From the NCBI GenBank assembly GCA_028290595.1, contig JAQGJO010000406.1:1-10168 (forward strand): 10,168 bases of DNA, given 5' to 3'. Below the pieces are notes generated by a model that was not told where the DNA came from, searched no databases, and saw only the letters and a program-made list of their open reading frames with translations. The DNA comes from Hyphomicrobiales bacterium (GTDB taxonomy: Bacteria > Pseudomonadota > Alphaproteobacteria > Rhizobiales > Beijerinckiaceae). The translations under genes and the position numbers were made by a program. Below are positions 1 through 5,915 of this stretch, in pieces; the stretch's first letter is position 1; each line of letters starts with the position of its first letter.

Positions 1-407
1 GCTGCGCCGCAGGCGATCGGCAGATGCGCGCCGATGATCGCGTAAGAGCCCATGACGCCATGCTCGACCGACGTCAGATGCATGGAGCCGCCCTTGCCGC
101 GCATCAACCCGTTGTCGCGCTGCATCAGCTCGCCGAGCACTTTTTCCATCGGCGTGCCACGCGCCAGCGTATGGGCATGGCCGCGGTAGGTGCAGAAGGA
201 AAGATCGCCCTTCTTCATCGCCCCGGCAAACCCCGCCGCGATGGCCTCCTGCCCGAGCGAGAGATGACTGGTGCCCTTTACCAGATTCTGCAGAAAGAGA
301 TCGTAGGCGCGCTTTTCGAACAGCCTGATCTCGACCTGCAGACGATAGAGTTCACGGCGCTTCTCGGCGCCGATATCGTCGTTTGTAATGGTTTCGGACA
401 TCGACAT
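1..407 (-). CDS. Thiamine-diphosphate-dependent dehydrogenase E1 component, alpha subunit (N-terminal part; continues past left edge)
   Basis: The first 135 residues of an E1-alpha subunit of the pyruvate/acetoin dehydrogenase type, the subunit that decarboxylates a 2-oxo acid (or cleaves acetoin) on thiamine diphosphate. Seen: an RLFEKRAYDLF helix near residues 28-38, the HLSLGQEAIAAG segment (48-59), YRGHAH (74-79), GKGGSMH (104-110) and GAHLPIACGA (126-135), all in the order expected for the family. The GDG...N thiamine-diphosphate motif would lie beyond the window. Start: ATG at 407 follows GAGACG by 5 nt; a second in-frame ATG at 401 is possible. The short N-terminus without an extension resembles AcoA-type enzymes, but the 2-oxo-acid or acetoin substrate cannot be decided here. 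It lies 98 bp downstream of the M24 gene on the same strand, so it is probably co-transcribed; E1-beta and E2 would be expected to the left. Confidence 0.9.
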   Translation of the reverse strand, partial: MSMSETITNDDIGAEKRRELYRLQVEIRLFEKRAYDLFLQNLVKGTSHLSLGQEAIAAGFAGAMKKGDLSFCTYRGHAHTLARGTPMEKVLGELMQRDNGLMRGKGGSMHLTSVEHGVMGSYAIIGAHLPIACGA

Positions 408-440
408 GTTCACGTCTCTACGGCAGTTCTTTATCCTGGC

Positions 441-496
441 GCCCTCATCCGACCCTCGCGATGCGAGGGCCACCTTCTCCCGTAAACGGGAGAAGG
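441..496. repeat. Intergenic double-hairpin repeat element
   Basis: Two adjacent perfect hairpins. The first is CCCTCGC/GCGAGGG (453-459 and 463-469, 3-nt loop). The second is CCTTCTCCCG/CGGGAGAAGG (473-482 and 487-496, loop TAAA). The flanking CCCTCATCCGACC and GGCCACCTTCTCCC wording matches a palindromic repeat commonly seen between genes in Hyphomicrobiales (recalled, not searched). It sits in the 98-bp gap between the M24 gene and the E1-alpha gene, both transcribed leftward. No T-run follows the stems on either strand, so it is more likely a dispersed repeat or transcript-stabilising/processing element than a simple intrinsic terminator. Confidence 0.75.
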
Positions 497-505
497 AAGA
501 GCGCG

Positions 506-1804
506 TTAATACCGATTGGCGATGGGCAGCTCTTCGGCTGGAAACAGGCTGATGACCTGGCAGCCCTTGTCGGTGACGACCACCTCTTCCTCGATGCGCG
601 CTGCCGAATAGCCGTCGGTCGCCGGGCAATAGGTTTCCAGCGCGAAAACCATGCCGGTCTTGATCTCCATCGGATTGTCGAGCGAGACGAGACGCGAAAT
701 GATCGGCCGCTCGTGCAGCGCCAATCCCAGCCCATGCCCGAACTGCAGGCCGAAGGCCGCCAGCTCGCTGGGAAAGCCGAACTCTTCCGCTTTCGGCCAG
801 ACCTTCGCCACCGTATCGGTCGAGACACCGGGCTTGATCAGCGCAATCGCCTTGTCGAGCCATTCGCGGCAGGTCTTGTAGGCATCACGCTGCGCATCGG
901 TCGCGCGGCCGACGTTGAACGTGCGATAATAGCAAGTGCGATAGCCCTGGTAGGATTGCAGAATATCGAAGAATGCCTGATCACCAGGGCGGATGATGCG
1001 ATCGGTGAAATTATGCGGATGCGGATTGCAGCGCTCGCCCGAGATCGCGTTGATGGCCTCGACGTCGTCGGAGCCCATTTCGTAGAGCATCTTGTTGGCC
1101 AGCGCGACAATATCGTTCTCGCGGATGCCCGGCTTCAGTTCCTCGTAGATCATATGATAGACGCCGTCGACCATGGCAGCGGCCTGATTGAGCAGCACGA
1201 TCTCGTCGATATTCTTGATCTCGCGCGCATCGAGCATGACCTGCTGGCCGTCGACGACCTTCATGCCGGCCTTCTGCAATTCAAAGAACATAGCGGTTTC
1301 GGCCAGATCGACGCCGACCGGCATATCCGCCACGCCGGCCTGGCGCAGCAGGTCCATCACCTCTTCGGCGTGGAATTTCATCAGGCCGACGGAAGGAGGA
1401 ACGGTGCCCCGCATGCCGACCATGCCGGCCCGCCAATTGTCGGCCGGAAACCAGTCGCAATAGACCTTGTGGTGAACCGCAGCGGAGCCGAAATCCCAGA
1501 CGATCGGATCGTTGTCGCCGGCCAGCAAAGCAAAACGGCAGAGCTTGTCGCGCTCCCATTCGCCGATCTTGGTGCCGCTGACATAGCGGATGTTGTTCAC
1601 ATCAAACAGCAGCAGCGCGCCGCAGGGTGAGTTCTTCAGCGCCTGCCGCGCCCGCGCCAGCCGGTATGTACGCAGGCGGTCATGATCGACGCGGCGCTCG
1701 AAATCGACCGACGTATGGCCGAAAGCAGGAATCGCCCGCTCCCACCGCCAATTCGGCGCGAGATCTTCCGGCTTCAGGATATTGGGTCGCAAAGCATTCG
1801 CCAT
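506..1804 (-). CDS. M24-family (creatinase/aminopeptidase P fold) hydrolase with altered metal site
   Basis: A 432-residue protein with a creatinase-type N-terminal domain (about 40-190) and a pita-bread C-terminal domain (about 200-425). Seen: GDQAFFD with Asp280, the GHGLGLALHE motif with His357 and His364, GMVFALE with Glu390, and RIEEE with Glu405. These match four of the five M24 metal ligands. The second Asp, normally 11 residues after the first, is Cys291 (GYRTCYYRTF). Creatinase, a metal-free C-N hydrolase of the same fold, reads GYYTALERT at this place. The enzyme may therefore be a peptidase, a creatinase/ectoine-hydrolase-like C-N hydrolase, or a DddP-like lyase; DddP keeps this Asp, which makes that less likely. 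Start: ATG 1804 has GGA 7 nt upstream; ATG 1816 (four residues longer) has poor Shine-Dalgarno spacing. It is divergent from lacI, behind a strong promoter with an operator, and followed by E1-alpha. Confidence 0.85.
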   Translation of the reverse strand: MANALRPNILKPEDLAPNWRWERAIPAFGHTSVDFERRVDHDRLRTYRLARARQALKNSPCGALLLFDVNNIRYVSGTKIGEWERDKLCRFALLAGDNDPIVWDFGSAAVHHKVYCDWFPADNWRAGMVGMRGTVPPSVGLMKFHAEEVMDLLRQAGVADMPVGVDLAETAMFFELQKAGMKVVDGQQVMLDAREIKNIDEIVLLNQAAAMVDGVYHMIYEELKPGIRENDIVALANKMLYEMGSDDVEAINAISGERCNPHPHNFTDRIIRPGDQAFFDILQSYQGYRTCYYRTFNVGRATDAQRDAYKTCREWLDKAIALIKPGVSTDTVAKVWPKAEEFGFPSELAAFGLQFGHGLGLALHERPIISRLVSLDNPMEIKTGMVFALETYCPATDGYSAARIEEEVVVTDKGCQVISLFPAEELPIANRY

Positions 1805-1881
1805 GGTCGTTTCCATCCCTGCCAGCGCTGTTGCAGCACGTTTCAGCCGATCGCCCGTCCAATCCCGCTTTGGTCGTGACG

Positions 1882-1895
1882 TGCAAATTAGAGCA
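1882..1895. promoter_or_regulatory. Weak operator-like box 20 bp from the main palindrome
   Basis: TGCAAATTAGAGCA keeps the outer TGC/GCA symmetry and matches the main operator (TGCAATCGATTGCA) at 9 of 14 positions. It begins exactly 20 bp from it, about two helical turns, on the same DNA face and inside the predicted leader of the M24 transcript. It lacks the central CG typical of LacI-family sites, so this is only a candidate accessory site. Confidence 0.25.
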
Positions 1896-1901
1896 GTTTC
1901 T

Positions 1902-1915
1902 TGCAATCGATTGCA
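1902..1915. promoter_or_regulatory. LacI-family operator (perfect 14-bp palindrome)
   Basis: TGCAATCGATTGCA is a perfect palindrome with a central CG, the usual form of LacI/GalR-family operators. It touches the last base of the TATTAT -10 box and covers the predicted start point (about 1908) of the leftward M24 promoter, so a bound repressor would block that promoter directly. The adjacent divergent lacI gene is the obvious candidate for the binding protein. The same palindrome was not seen in the other intergenic gaps of the window. Confidence 0.75.
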
Positions 1916-1944
1916 TAATATCCGGCTCTGTGCTTTGTTGTCAA
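1915..1944 (-). promoter_or_regulatory. Strong sigma70-like promoter for the M24/E1-alpha unit
   Basis: Read on the minus strand: TTGACA (1944-1939, 6/6 to consensus), an 18-bp spacer, then TATTAT (1920-1915, 5/6). Predicted transcription start is near 1908, giving a leader of about 100 nt before the ATG at 1804. The location upstream of the M24 gene and the overlap with a palindromic operator support function. Confidence 0.7.
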
Positions 1945-1991
1945 TGCTCGGGGCAAGCTTGGAAAAATTGCCTCGCGAAGACGTGAGTATC

Positions 1992-2005
1992 GGAAAACGA
2001 TTGCA
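1992..2005. promoter_or_regulatory. Second, half-conserved LacI operator near lacI
   Basis: GGAAAACGATTGCA has a complete CGATTGCA half-site identical to the right half of the main operator, and a left arm matching at only 3 of 6 positions. Its centre is 90 bp from the main operator's centre and 46 bp upstream of the lacI start codon at 2051. A plausible reading is autoregulation or repression by DNA looping between two operators. The poor left arm makes this tentative. Confidence 0.45.
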
Positions 2006-2050
2006 CAAAAGTCCTGTTCAGGCTTATCAGAACGCTGACGGCGGAGAATC

Positions 2051-3124
2051 ATGAGGAAGCGGCGGGCGACCTTGAAGGATGTGGCCGAGGTGGTGGGCGT
2101 TCACGTCTCCACGGTTTCGCGCGCGCTCAACCCGGAAACGCGGCACCTGATCACCGCAGGCATCGCCCAGAAAATCGCCGCCGCCAGTCGCGCACTCGAT
2201 TATCGCCCCAATAGCGCCGCCTACAGCCTGCGCACCAACCGCACCCGCATTATCGGCGTCGTCGTGCCCGACATCACCAATTCGATTTTCCCGCCGATCA
2301 TACGCGGCGTCGAAGATGCGCTGGCCGAACACGGTTATGCCACGCTCGTCATCAACACCGATGGACGCGCCGAGCGCGAGGCAACCGTCATCGAGGCGCT
2401 GGCTTCACGCGGTGTCGATGGCCTCGTCGTCGCCAGCGTCGAGCGCGACGACCATACGGTGCGTCAACTGGCTGCATTCGGCACCGCCATCGTCACCGTC
2501 AATCGCCGCATCGACGATCTGTCGATTTCTTCCGTCACCAATGATGAGGAAGACGGTGTACGGATGATGCTGACGCATCTTGCCTCCCTGGGCCACAAGA
2601 ACATCGTCAGCCTTGCGGGCAGCCAGAACTTCTCGACCGGACAGCGCCGGCAGACGGCCTTCCTCGATCACGCCGGAAAGGTCGGCATCAGCACCGACCC
2701 CTCGCTCACCGTCTTTTCGAACGGCTTCAACGAGAATGCCGGCGAGCGCTGCATGGAAGAAGTGCTGGCGCGGCGCACGGACTTCACCGCCGTTCTGTGC
2801 GCCAACGACAGGCTCGCCATCGGTGCGATCGCCGCCCTGCGCCGCCGCGGGCTGTCCTGCCCGACGGACATTTCCGTCACCGGCTTCAACGATATGGCGA
2901 TGGTCGATCGCATCGATCCGCCGCTGACGACGATCCGCATTCAGCAGCACCGCGTCGGCTATGCCGCCGCCGAGCTTCTATACGAACAGATGAAGGATCG
3001 CACGCGCAGCCACGCGCCCCAGCATGTCATCATGCCGGTTGAGCTTGTCGTGCGCGGCTCGACGGCGCCTCCCCCGCGTACCAGCACTGCCGCCGCCGGC
3101 CCGCGCGCCCGCGTCCGCGTTTGA
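2051..3124 (+). CDS. LacI/GalR-family transcriptional regulator
   Basis: A 357-residue regulator of standard LacI-family layout. Seen: N-terminal helix-turn-helix (about 7-27) with TLKDVAEVVGVHVSTVSRAL, hinge-region YRPNSAAYSLRT (51-62), then a periplasmic-binding-protein-like effector domain starting IIGVVVPDITNSIF (67-80), with ANDRLAIG (251-258) and the family's TGFND (277-281). Start: ATG 2051 has GGAG 4 nt upstream. The effector pocket cannot be assigned to a sugar from sequence alone; LacI members with non-sugar ligands exist. The last 20 residues (338-357) form a Pro/Ala/Arg-rich tail beyond the usual end of the domain. Divergent from the M24 gene, with a matching palindrome between them, so it most likely represses that unit and perhaps itself. 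Confidence 0.92.
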   Translation: MRKRRATLKDVAEVVGVHVSTVSRALNPETRHLITAGIAQKIAAASRALDYRPNSAAYSLRTNRTRIIGVVVPDITNSIFPPIIRGVEDALAEHGYATLVINTDGRAEREATVIEALASRGVDGLVVASVERDDHTVRQLAAFGTAIVTVNRRIDDLSISSVTNDEEDGVRMMLTHLASLGHKNIVSLAGSQNFSTGQRRQTAFLDHAGKVGISTDPSLTVFSNGFNENAGERCMEEVLARRTDFTAVLCANDRLAIGAIAALRRRGLSCPTDISVTGFNDMAMVDRIDPPLTTIRIQQHRVGYAAAELLYEQMKDRTRSHAPQHVIMPVELVVRGSTAPPPRTSTAAAGPRARVRV

Positions 3125-3161
3125 AGCAAAGCTTGCGCAAGCAAAGCTTTTCCAAGCAAAG
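3124..3161. repeat. Three direct repeats with 15-bp period, with hairpin potential
   Basis: AAGCAAAG occurs at 3124-3131, 3139-3146 and 3154-3161, exactly 15 bp apart; the first two copies extend to AAGCAAAGCTT. The first copy begins on the last base of the lacI stop codon. The segment also holds a 12-bp perfect palindrome, GCTTGCGCAAGC (3131-3142), and a 7-bp stem AAAGCTT/AAGCTTT (3128-3134 with 3144-3150) followed by few T residues. It could be a weak lacI terminator or a binding array upstream of the next gene. Origin by local tandem duplication is also possible. Confidence 0.6.
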
Positions 3162-3269
3162 ACTTGCATAAGCCCCTCGTCTCTGGAAAGTTACCGCCAG
3201 GAACTGCGGACTTTGAACCGGCGCGACCAGACGCAGGAGCAAAGCCGCAAAACGGGAGGAAACATAGAC

Positions 3270-4298
3270 ATGCGCTTGCACGCCCTCATTGCCGCCGCCG
3301 CAATCGTCCTATCGGGCACAGCATTCGCACAGACGAAAGTGACCATTGGCGGTACCGGATCGGCCACCGACGTCGGCCTCTGGGTCGCCGACAAGAAGGG
3401 CTATTTCCGCGATGAGAATATCCAGGTCGAATTCATCACCTTCGACTCGGCCGTGCGCATGGTCACCTCATTGGCATCAAACAGTCTGGACGTCGGCGCG
3501 GGCGGCCACTCGGCCGGGCTCTTCAACGCCATCGGCCGCGGCATCGACATCCGCATCGTCTCCGACAAGAGCCAGAATGTGACCGGCCGAGGCAGTCAGA
3601 AACTGATCGTCCGCAAGGACCTCGTCGACTCTGGCCGCTACAAATCCCTGGCCGATCTGAAAGGCATGAAGATCGCGGTATCCGCGCCGGGTGGATCCGC
3701 CGCAACAGTCATCCTCAAATTCCTTGAAAAGGGCGGGTTGAAGCCCGATGACGTAGATCAGGTCTCGCTAAGCTTTCCGCAAATGTCGGTCGCCCTGCAG
3801 AACAAGGCTGTCGATGCAGCGCTGCCGGCCGAACCCTCGGTGACTCAGGCGCTGCGCACCGGTGCGTCGGTCGCCGTCGCCAGTGACTACGACGTCTACC
3901 CGATCCACCAGATTTCGGAGATCCTATATTCCGGCAAGTTCGCGACGGCGAACCCGGATGTCGCGCGCCGCTTCATGCGCGCGTTCCTGCGCGGCGTGCG
4001 CTATCACAATGGCTCGCTGAACGAGAAAGGTGAGTTCACCGGCGCACGCGGTGACGAGATCGTCTCCATCCTCACAGAATATGGCCCCTATAAGGATGCC
4101 GCAATCTGGCGGTCGTTCATCTTCGCCTATTGCAACCCTGACGGCACATTGCACATCCCAAGCCTCAAGGAAGATCTGGCGATCTTCAAACAGCAAGGCC
4201 TCATTGAATCGCCCAAGGTCGAGATCGACCAGATGGTGGATACGTCCTTTGTCGATTGGGCCGTGAAGGAGCTCGGACCTTACAAAAAGGCGCCGTAA
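3270..4298 (+). CDS. ABC transporter periplasmic substrate-binding protein (NMT1/SsuA-like)
   Basis: A 342-residue exported binding protein. Seen: a Sec signal peptide (1-20) with cleavage expected after AFA (AFA|Q), then the family's opening TKVTIGGTGSATDVGLWVADKKGYF (two pieces, 22-46), an N-terminal lobe with SLASNSLDVGAGG (67-79), and a hinge-region KGMKIAVSAPGGSAATVILKF segment (131-151, divided across the lobe boundary). These fit the NMT1/THI5/SsuA group, whose members bind sulfonates, pyrimidine precursors, and aromatic or other small organic acids. Start: ATG 3270 preceded by GGGAGGA with 9-nt spacing; an in-frame extension to 3024 overlaps lacI and has no signal peptide at its start. 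No permease or ATPase gene follows in the window, so this is an orphan binding protein; the ligand is unknown. Confidence 0.88.
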   Translation: MRLHALIAAAAIVLSGTAFAQTKVTIGGTGSATDVGLWVADKKGYFRDENIQVEFITFDSAVRMVTSLASNSLDVGAGGHSAGLFNAIGRGIDIRIVSDKSQNVTGRGSQKLIVRKDLVDSGRYKSLADLKGMKIAVSAPGGSAATVILKFLEKGGLKPDDVDQVSLSFPQMSVALQNKAVDAALPAEPSVTQALRTGASVAVASDYDVYPIHQISEILYSGKFATANPDVARRFMRAFLRGVRYHNGSLNEKGEFTGARGDEIVSILTEYGPYKDAAIWRSFIFAYCNPDGTLHIPSLKEDLAIFKQQGLIESPKVEIDQMVDTSFVDWAVKELGPYKKAP

Positions 4299-4409
4299 GC
4301 GCGGATATTTCGCCTGCATGGCAAGAGCTGGATACATAGAATTGCCACATACGCCATTGCATGATGCGGGCGATTTCACGGTTCCAGTTTTGCGCTTCCG
4401 GGAAGCAAT

Positions 4410-4748
4410 ATGCGGCTGCTTTTCTTTCCTTCAGTCTTTATTCTCGCCACCGCCACACTCGCAACGATCCCGGCCAAGGCGGACGCCAAACTGGCACGAT
4501 GCTTTACGACGGACGACGGCTATTACGACTGCGACATCAAGACGACCGACAAGAACGGCAGTTTTGAAATCAGCGCGCTGAAGAAGCCGCGCTATGCCCT
4601 GATCGTGGAGGAGCCCGGCCTGGCGTCTGCGTTTGTCACGCGTGGCGCAACCCGCAACATCGCTTTGCCCGGCAAGTTCAAGCGCAACAAGCAGGACCTC
4701 GCCTGCTGGTACAACGCCGAAACCCGCGTGCGCATCTGTGCCTGGTAG
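4410..4748 (+). CDS. Small secreted four-cysteine protein of unknown function
   Basis: A 112-residue protein with a clear signal peptide (1-23 or 1-25; hydrophobic core LLFFPSVFILATATLA, cleavage after AKA or ADA). The mature part of about 87 residues has exactly four cysteines (31, 41, 99, 110), suggesting two disulfides. The pattern is CFTTDDGYYDC near the N-terminus and a terminal CWYNAETRVRICAW. Start: ATG 4410 with GGGAA 5 nt upstream. No known domain is recognised; similar small periplasmic hypotheticals appear in rhizobia (recalled, not searched). It follows the binding protein by 111 bp on the same strand and converges on the amidohydrolase with only 9 bp between stop codons. Export, length and a good ribosome site support a real gene. 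Confidence 0.75.
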   Translation: MRLLFFPSVFILATATLATIPAKADAKLARCFTTDDGYYDCDIKTTDKNGSFEISALKKPRYALIVEEPGLASAFVTRGATRNIALPGKFKRNKQDLACWYNAETRVRICAW

Positions 4749-4757
4749 GCTCCTGCG

Positions 4758-5732
4758 CTACAGACCGAACAGCCGCCGCGCGTTGCCGCCGTTCATGGCC
4801 TCAGATTCGCTAACCGAGAAGCCCGCTTCGGCGACGATATTCATCGGCGCCAGATCGCCGATCGGAAACGGCATGTCCGAACCCATCATGATCCGCTCCG
4901 TGCCGACGCTATCGGCCAGGAAGCGCAGCACCTTCGGATCATGGACAATGGAATCGTAGTAGAGTGCCGCAAGACTTGCGTCCGGATCGCCGAGCTTGCG
5001 ATCGAGCGCGTAATTGCGCCGCAGCCGTCCGATAACGAAGGGCAGCGCCGCACCGCCGATGCCGATAATGATTTTGGCGTTGCTGTACTTAAGGACATGG
5101 CCGGAATAGATGATGCGACTGACGGCGATCAGCGTATCGGTGATGCGACCAACCGCATTGGCCATGCCGTAGTCATGGACACGATTGTCGCCGCTTTCGA
5201 ACACCGGATGAATGAACACCGCCGCGCCCAACTCGTTAGCCGCTTCCCAGAACGGGTCGAGCGCCGGATCGTCCAGCACGCCGCCGACACCCTTGGGCTG
5301 GGTGCCGATCATCGCGCCTTTGAAGCCGGCGGCATGCGCCTCGCGCAGAACGTCGGCAGCAAGGGCGCCATCCTGCAACGGCACGCTCGCCAGCGGCACG
5401 AAGCGCGGTTCCTGCCGGGCGCTCGCGGCAAGATGCTGGTTCAGCATGCGCGCCCAGCGCGCACCCTCGGCCGCCGGCAGATCATAGCCGAACATATCAA
5501 GCCAGCCGCCGGCGACCTGCCGCTCGATCTTCTGCTCGTCCATCCATTTCAAACGGCCGGCAATATCGCTCAACGGCTTGGCGACCGGGCGCGTCGGCTT
5601 GCTGCCGGCAAAGGAAAATCCGAACCCGTCGCCCTCGGGAATCAACTTCAGCGAGGGAAACGAAGCGGCATTGCGCTTGATATCTTCCAGCAACGAGGGC
5701 GGCACCAGATGGGCATGGCAATCAATGTTCAT
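4758..5732 (-). CDS. Amidohydrolase-superfamily protein, ACMSD-like, with the catalytic His replaced
   Basis: A 324-residue TIM-barrel protein of the amidohydrolase-2 (ACMSD) group, whose members are metal-dependent decarboxylases or C-C/C-O hydrolases of carboxylic, often aromatic, acids. Seen: the N-terminal metal motif DCHAH (His6, His8), the third ligand in VFIHP (His175), and the late Asp in GSDMPFP (Asp286). The barrel-strand motif that reads HGGGxFPF or GHxGExLPF in relatives is here IIGIGGAALPF, with Ile225 in the place of the catalytic His (His228 in ACMSD). The metal site is thus intact but the usual acid/base residue is absent. Start: ATG 5732, where DCHAH sits at the canonical distance from the N-terminus; GGGGAA lies 10 nt upstream. 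A longer reading frame upstream crosses into the divergent gene and is not credible. Confidence 0.87.
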   Translation of the reverse strand: MNIDCHAHLVPPSLLEDIKRNAASFPSLKLIPEGDGFGFSFAGSKPTRPVAKPLSDIAGRLKWMDEQKIERQVAGGWLDMFGYDLPAAEGARWARMLNQHLAASARQEPRFVPLASVPLQDGALAADVLREAHAAGFKGAMIGTQPKGVGGVLDDPALDPFWEAANELGAAVFIHPVFESGDNRVHDYGMANAVGRITDTLIAVSRIIYSGHVLKYSNAKIIIGIGGAALPFVIGRLRRNYALDRKLGDPDASLAALYYDSIVHDPKVLRFLADSVGTERIMMGSDMPFPIGDLAPMNIVAEAGFSVSESEAMNGGNARRLFGL

Positions 5733-5781
5733 GACGTTTCGTTTCCCCGTGCCCCAATCTGCAAGGCAATAAATTGGCTCT

Positions 5782-5810
5782 TTTCTAGCCAGAAAATTTC
5801 CGAAAGTGAA
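5782..5810 (-). promoter_or_regulatory. Candidate weak promoter for the amidohydrolase gene
   Basis: On the minus strand TTCACT (5810-5805), a 17-bp spacer and TAGAAA (5787-5782), each box 4/6 to the sigma70 consensus. It lies about 50 bp upstream of the ATG at 5732, in the AT-richest part of the 183-bp divergent gap. The -35 box overlaps the inverted repeat at 5806-5834. Low certainty, because weak matches of this kind arise by chance. Confidence 0.3.
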
Positions 5811-5834
5811 ATGGCGTGTGACCGGCCATTTTTC
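5806..5834. promoter_or_regulatory. Inverted repeat, candidate operator between the amidohydrolase and TctC-like genes
   Basis: AAATGGC (5809-5815) and GCCATTT (5825-5831) form a perfect 7-bp inverted repeat with a 9-bp spacer; extending outward to GTGAAATGGC/GCCATTTTTC gives 8 of 10 paired positions. It lies in the divergent gap and overlaps a candidate -35 box, as an operator would. It does not resemble the LacI palindrome at 1902-1915, so if real it is read by a different regulator, not present in the window. Confidence 0.4.
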
Positions 5835-5915
5835 GGGCCGATCATCTTGTGAAACATCGGTCGAACCGTCACACTCACCGCAATAAATCGTGGGGAGGCA
5901 AGCGGGGGATAAAGA

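Noticed and set aside
24..485. Plus-strand open frame at the left edge
   Set aside because: The minus strand encodes the E1-alpha N-terminus with GKGGSMH and GAHLPIA motifs; the plus frame also runs through the intergenic hairpin repeat.
473..496. Intrinsic terminator for the M24 gene
   Set aside because: The stem is strong, but no T-run follows in the direction of transcription, and the linked second hairpin with its flanks fits a dispersed repeat better.
461..1630. Long open frame (389 codons) on the plus strand opposite the M24 gene
   Set aside because: It is antisense to a clear family member, its composition is His/Arg/Asp-rich as expected for a GC-rich shadow frame, and it shows no domain motif or convincing ribosome site.
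506..1804. DMSP lyase DddP as the identity of the M24 protein
   Set aside because: Fold and length are similar, but the Asp that DddP uses as a metal ligand is Cys here and DddP-specific surroundings of the site are absent; only the family-level call is supported.
1950..2050. A sigma70 promoter for lacI
   Set aside because: TTGCCT and TTGGAA were considered as -35 boxes, but no acceptable -10 box lies at 16-18 bp spacing, so no call is made.
3024..3269. N-terminal extension of the ABC binding protein to an upstream ATG at 3024
   Set aside because: It would overlap lacI and the direct repeats and bury the signal peptide. ATG 3270 has a strong GGGAGGA site and begins a textbook signal peptide.
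4941..5852. Long open frame (303 codons) on the plus strand opposite the amidohydrolase
   Set aside because: Antisense shadow of the DCHAH-type amidohydrolase, with no recognisable motif.
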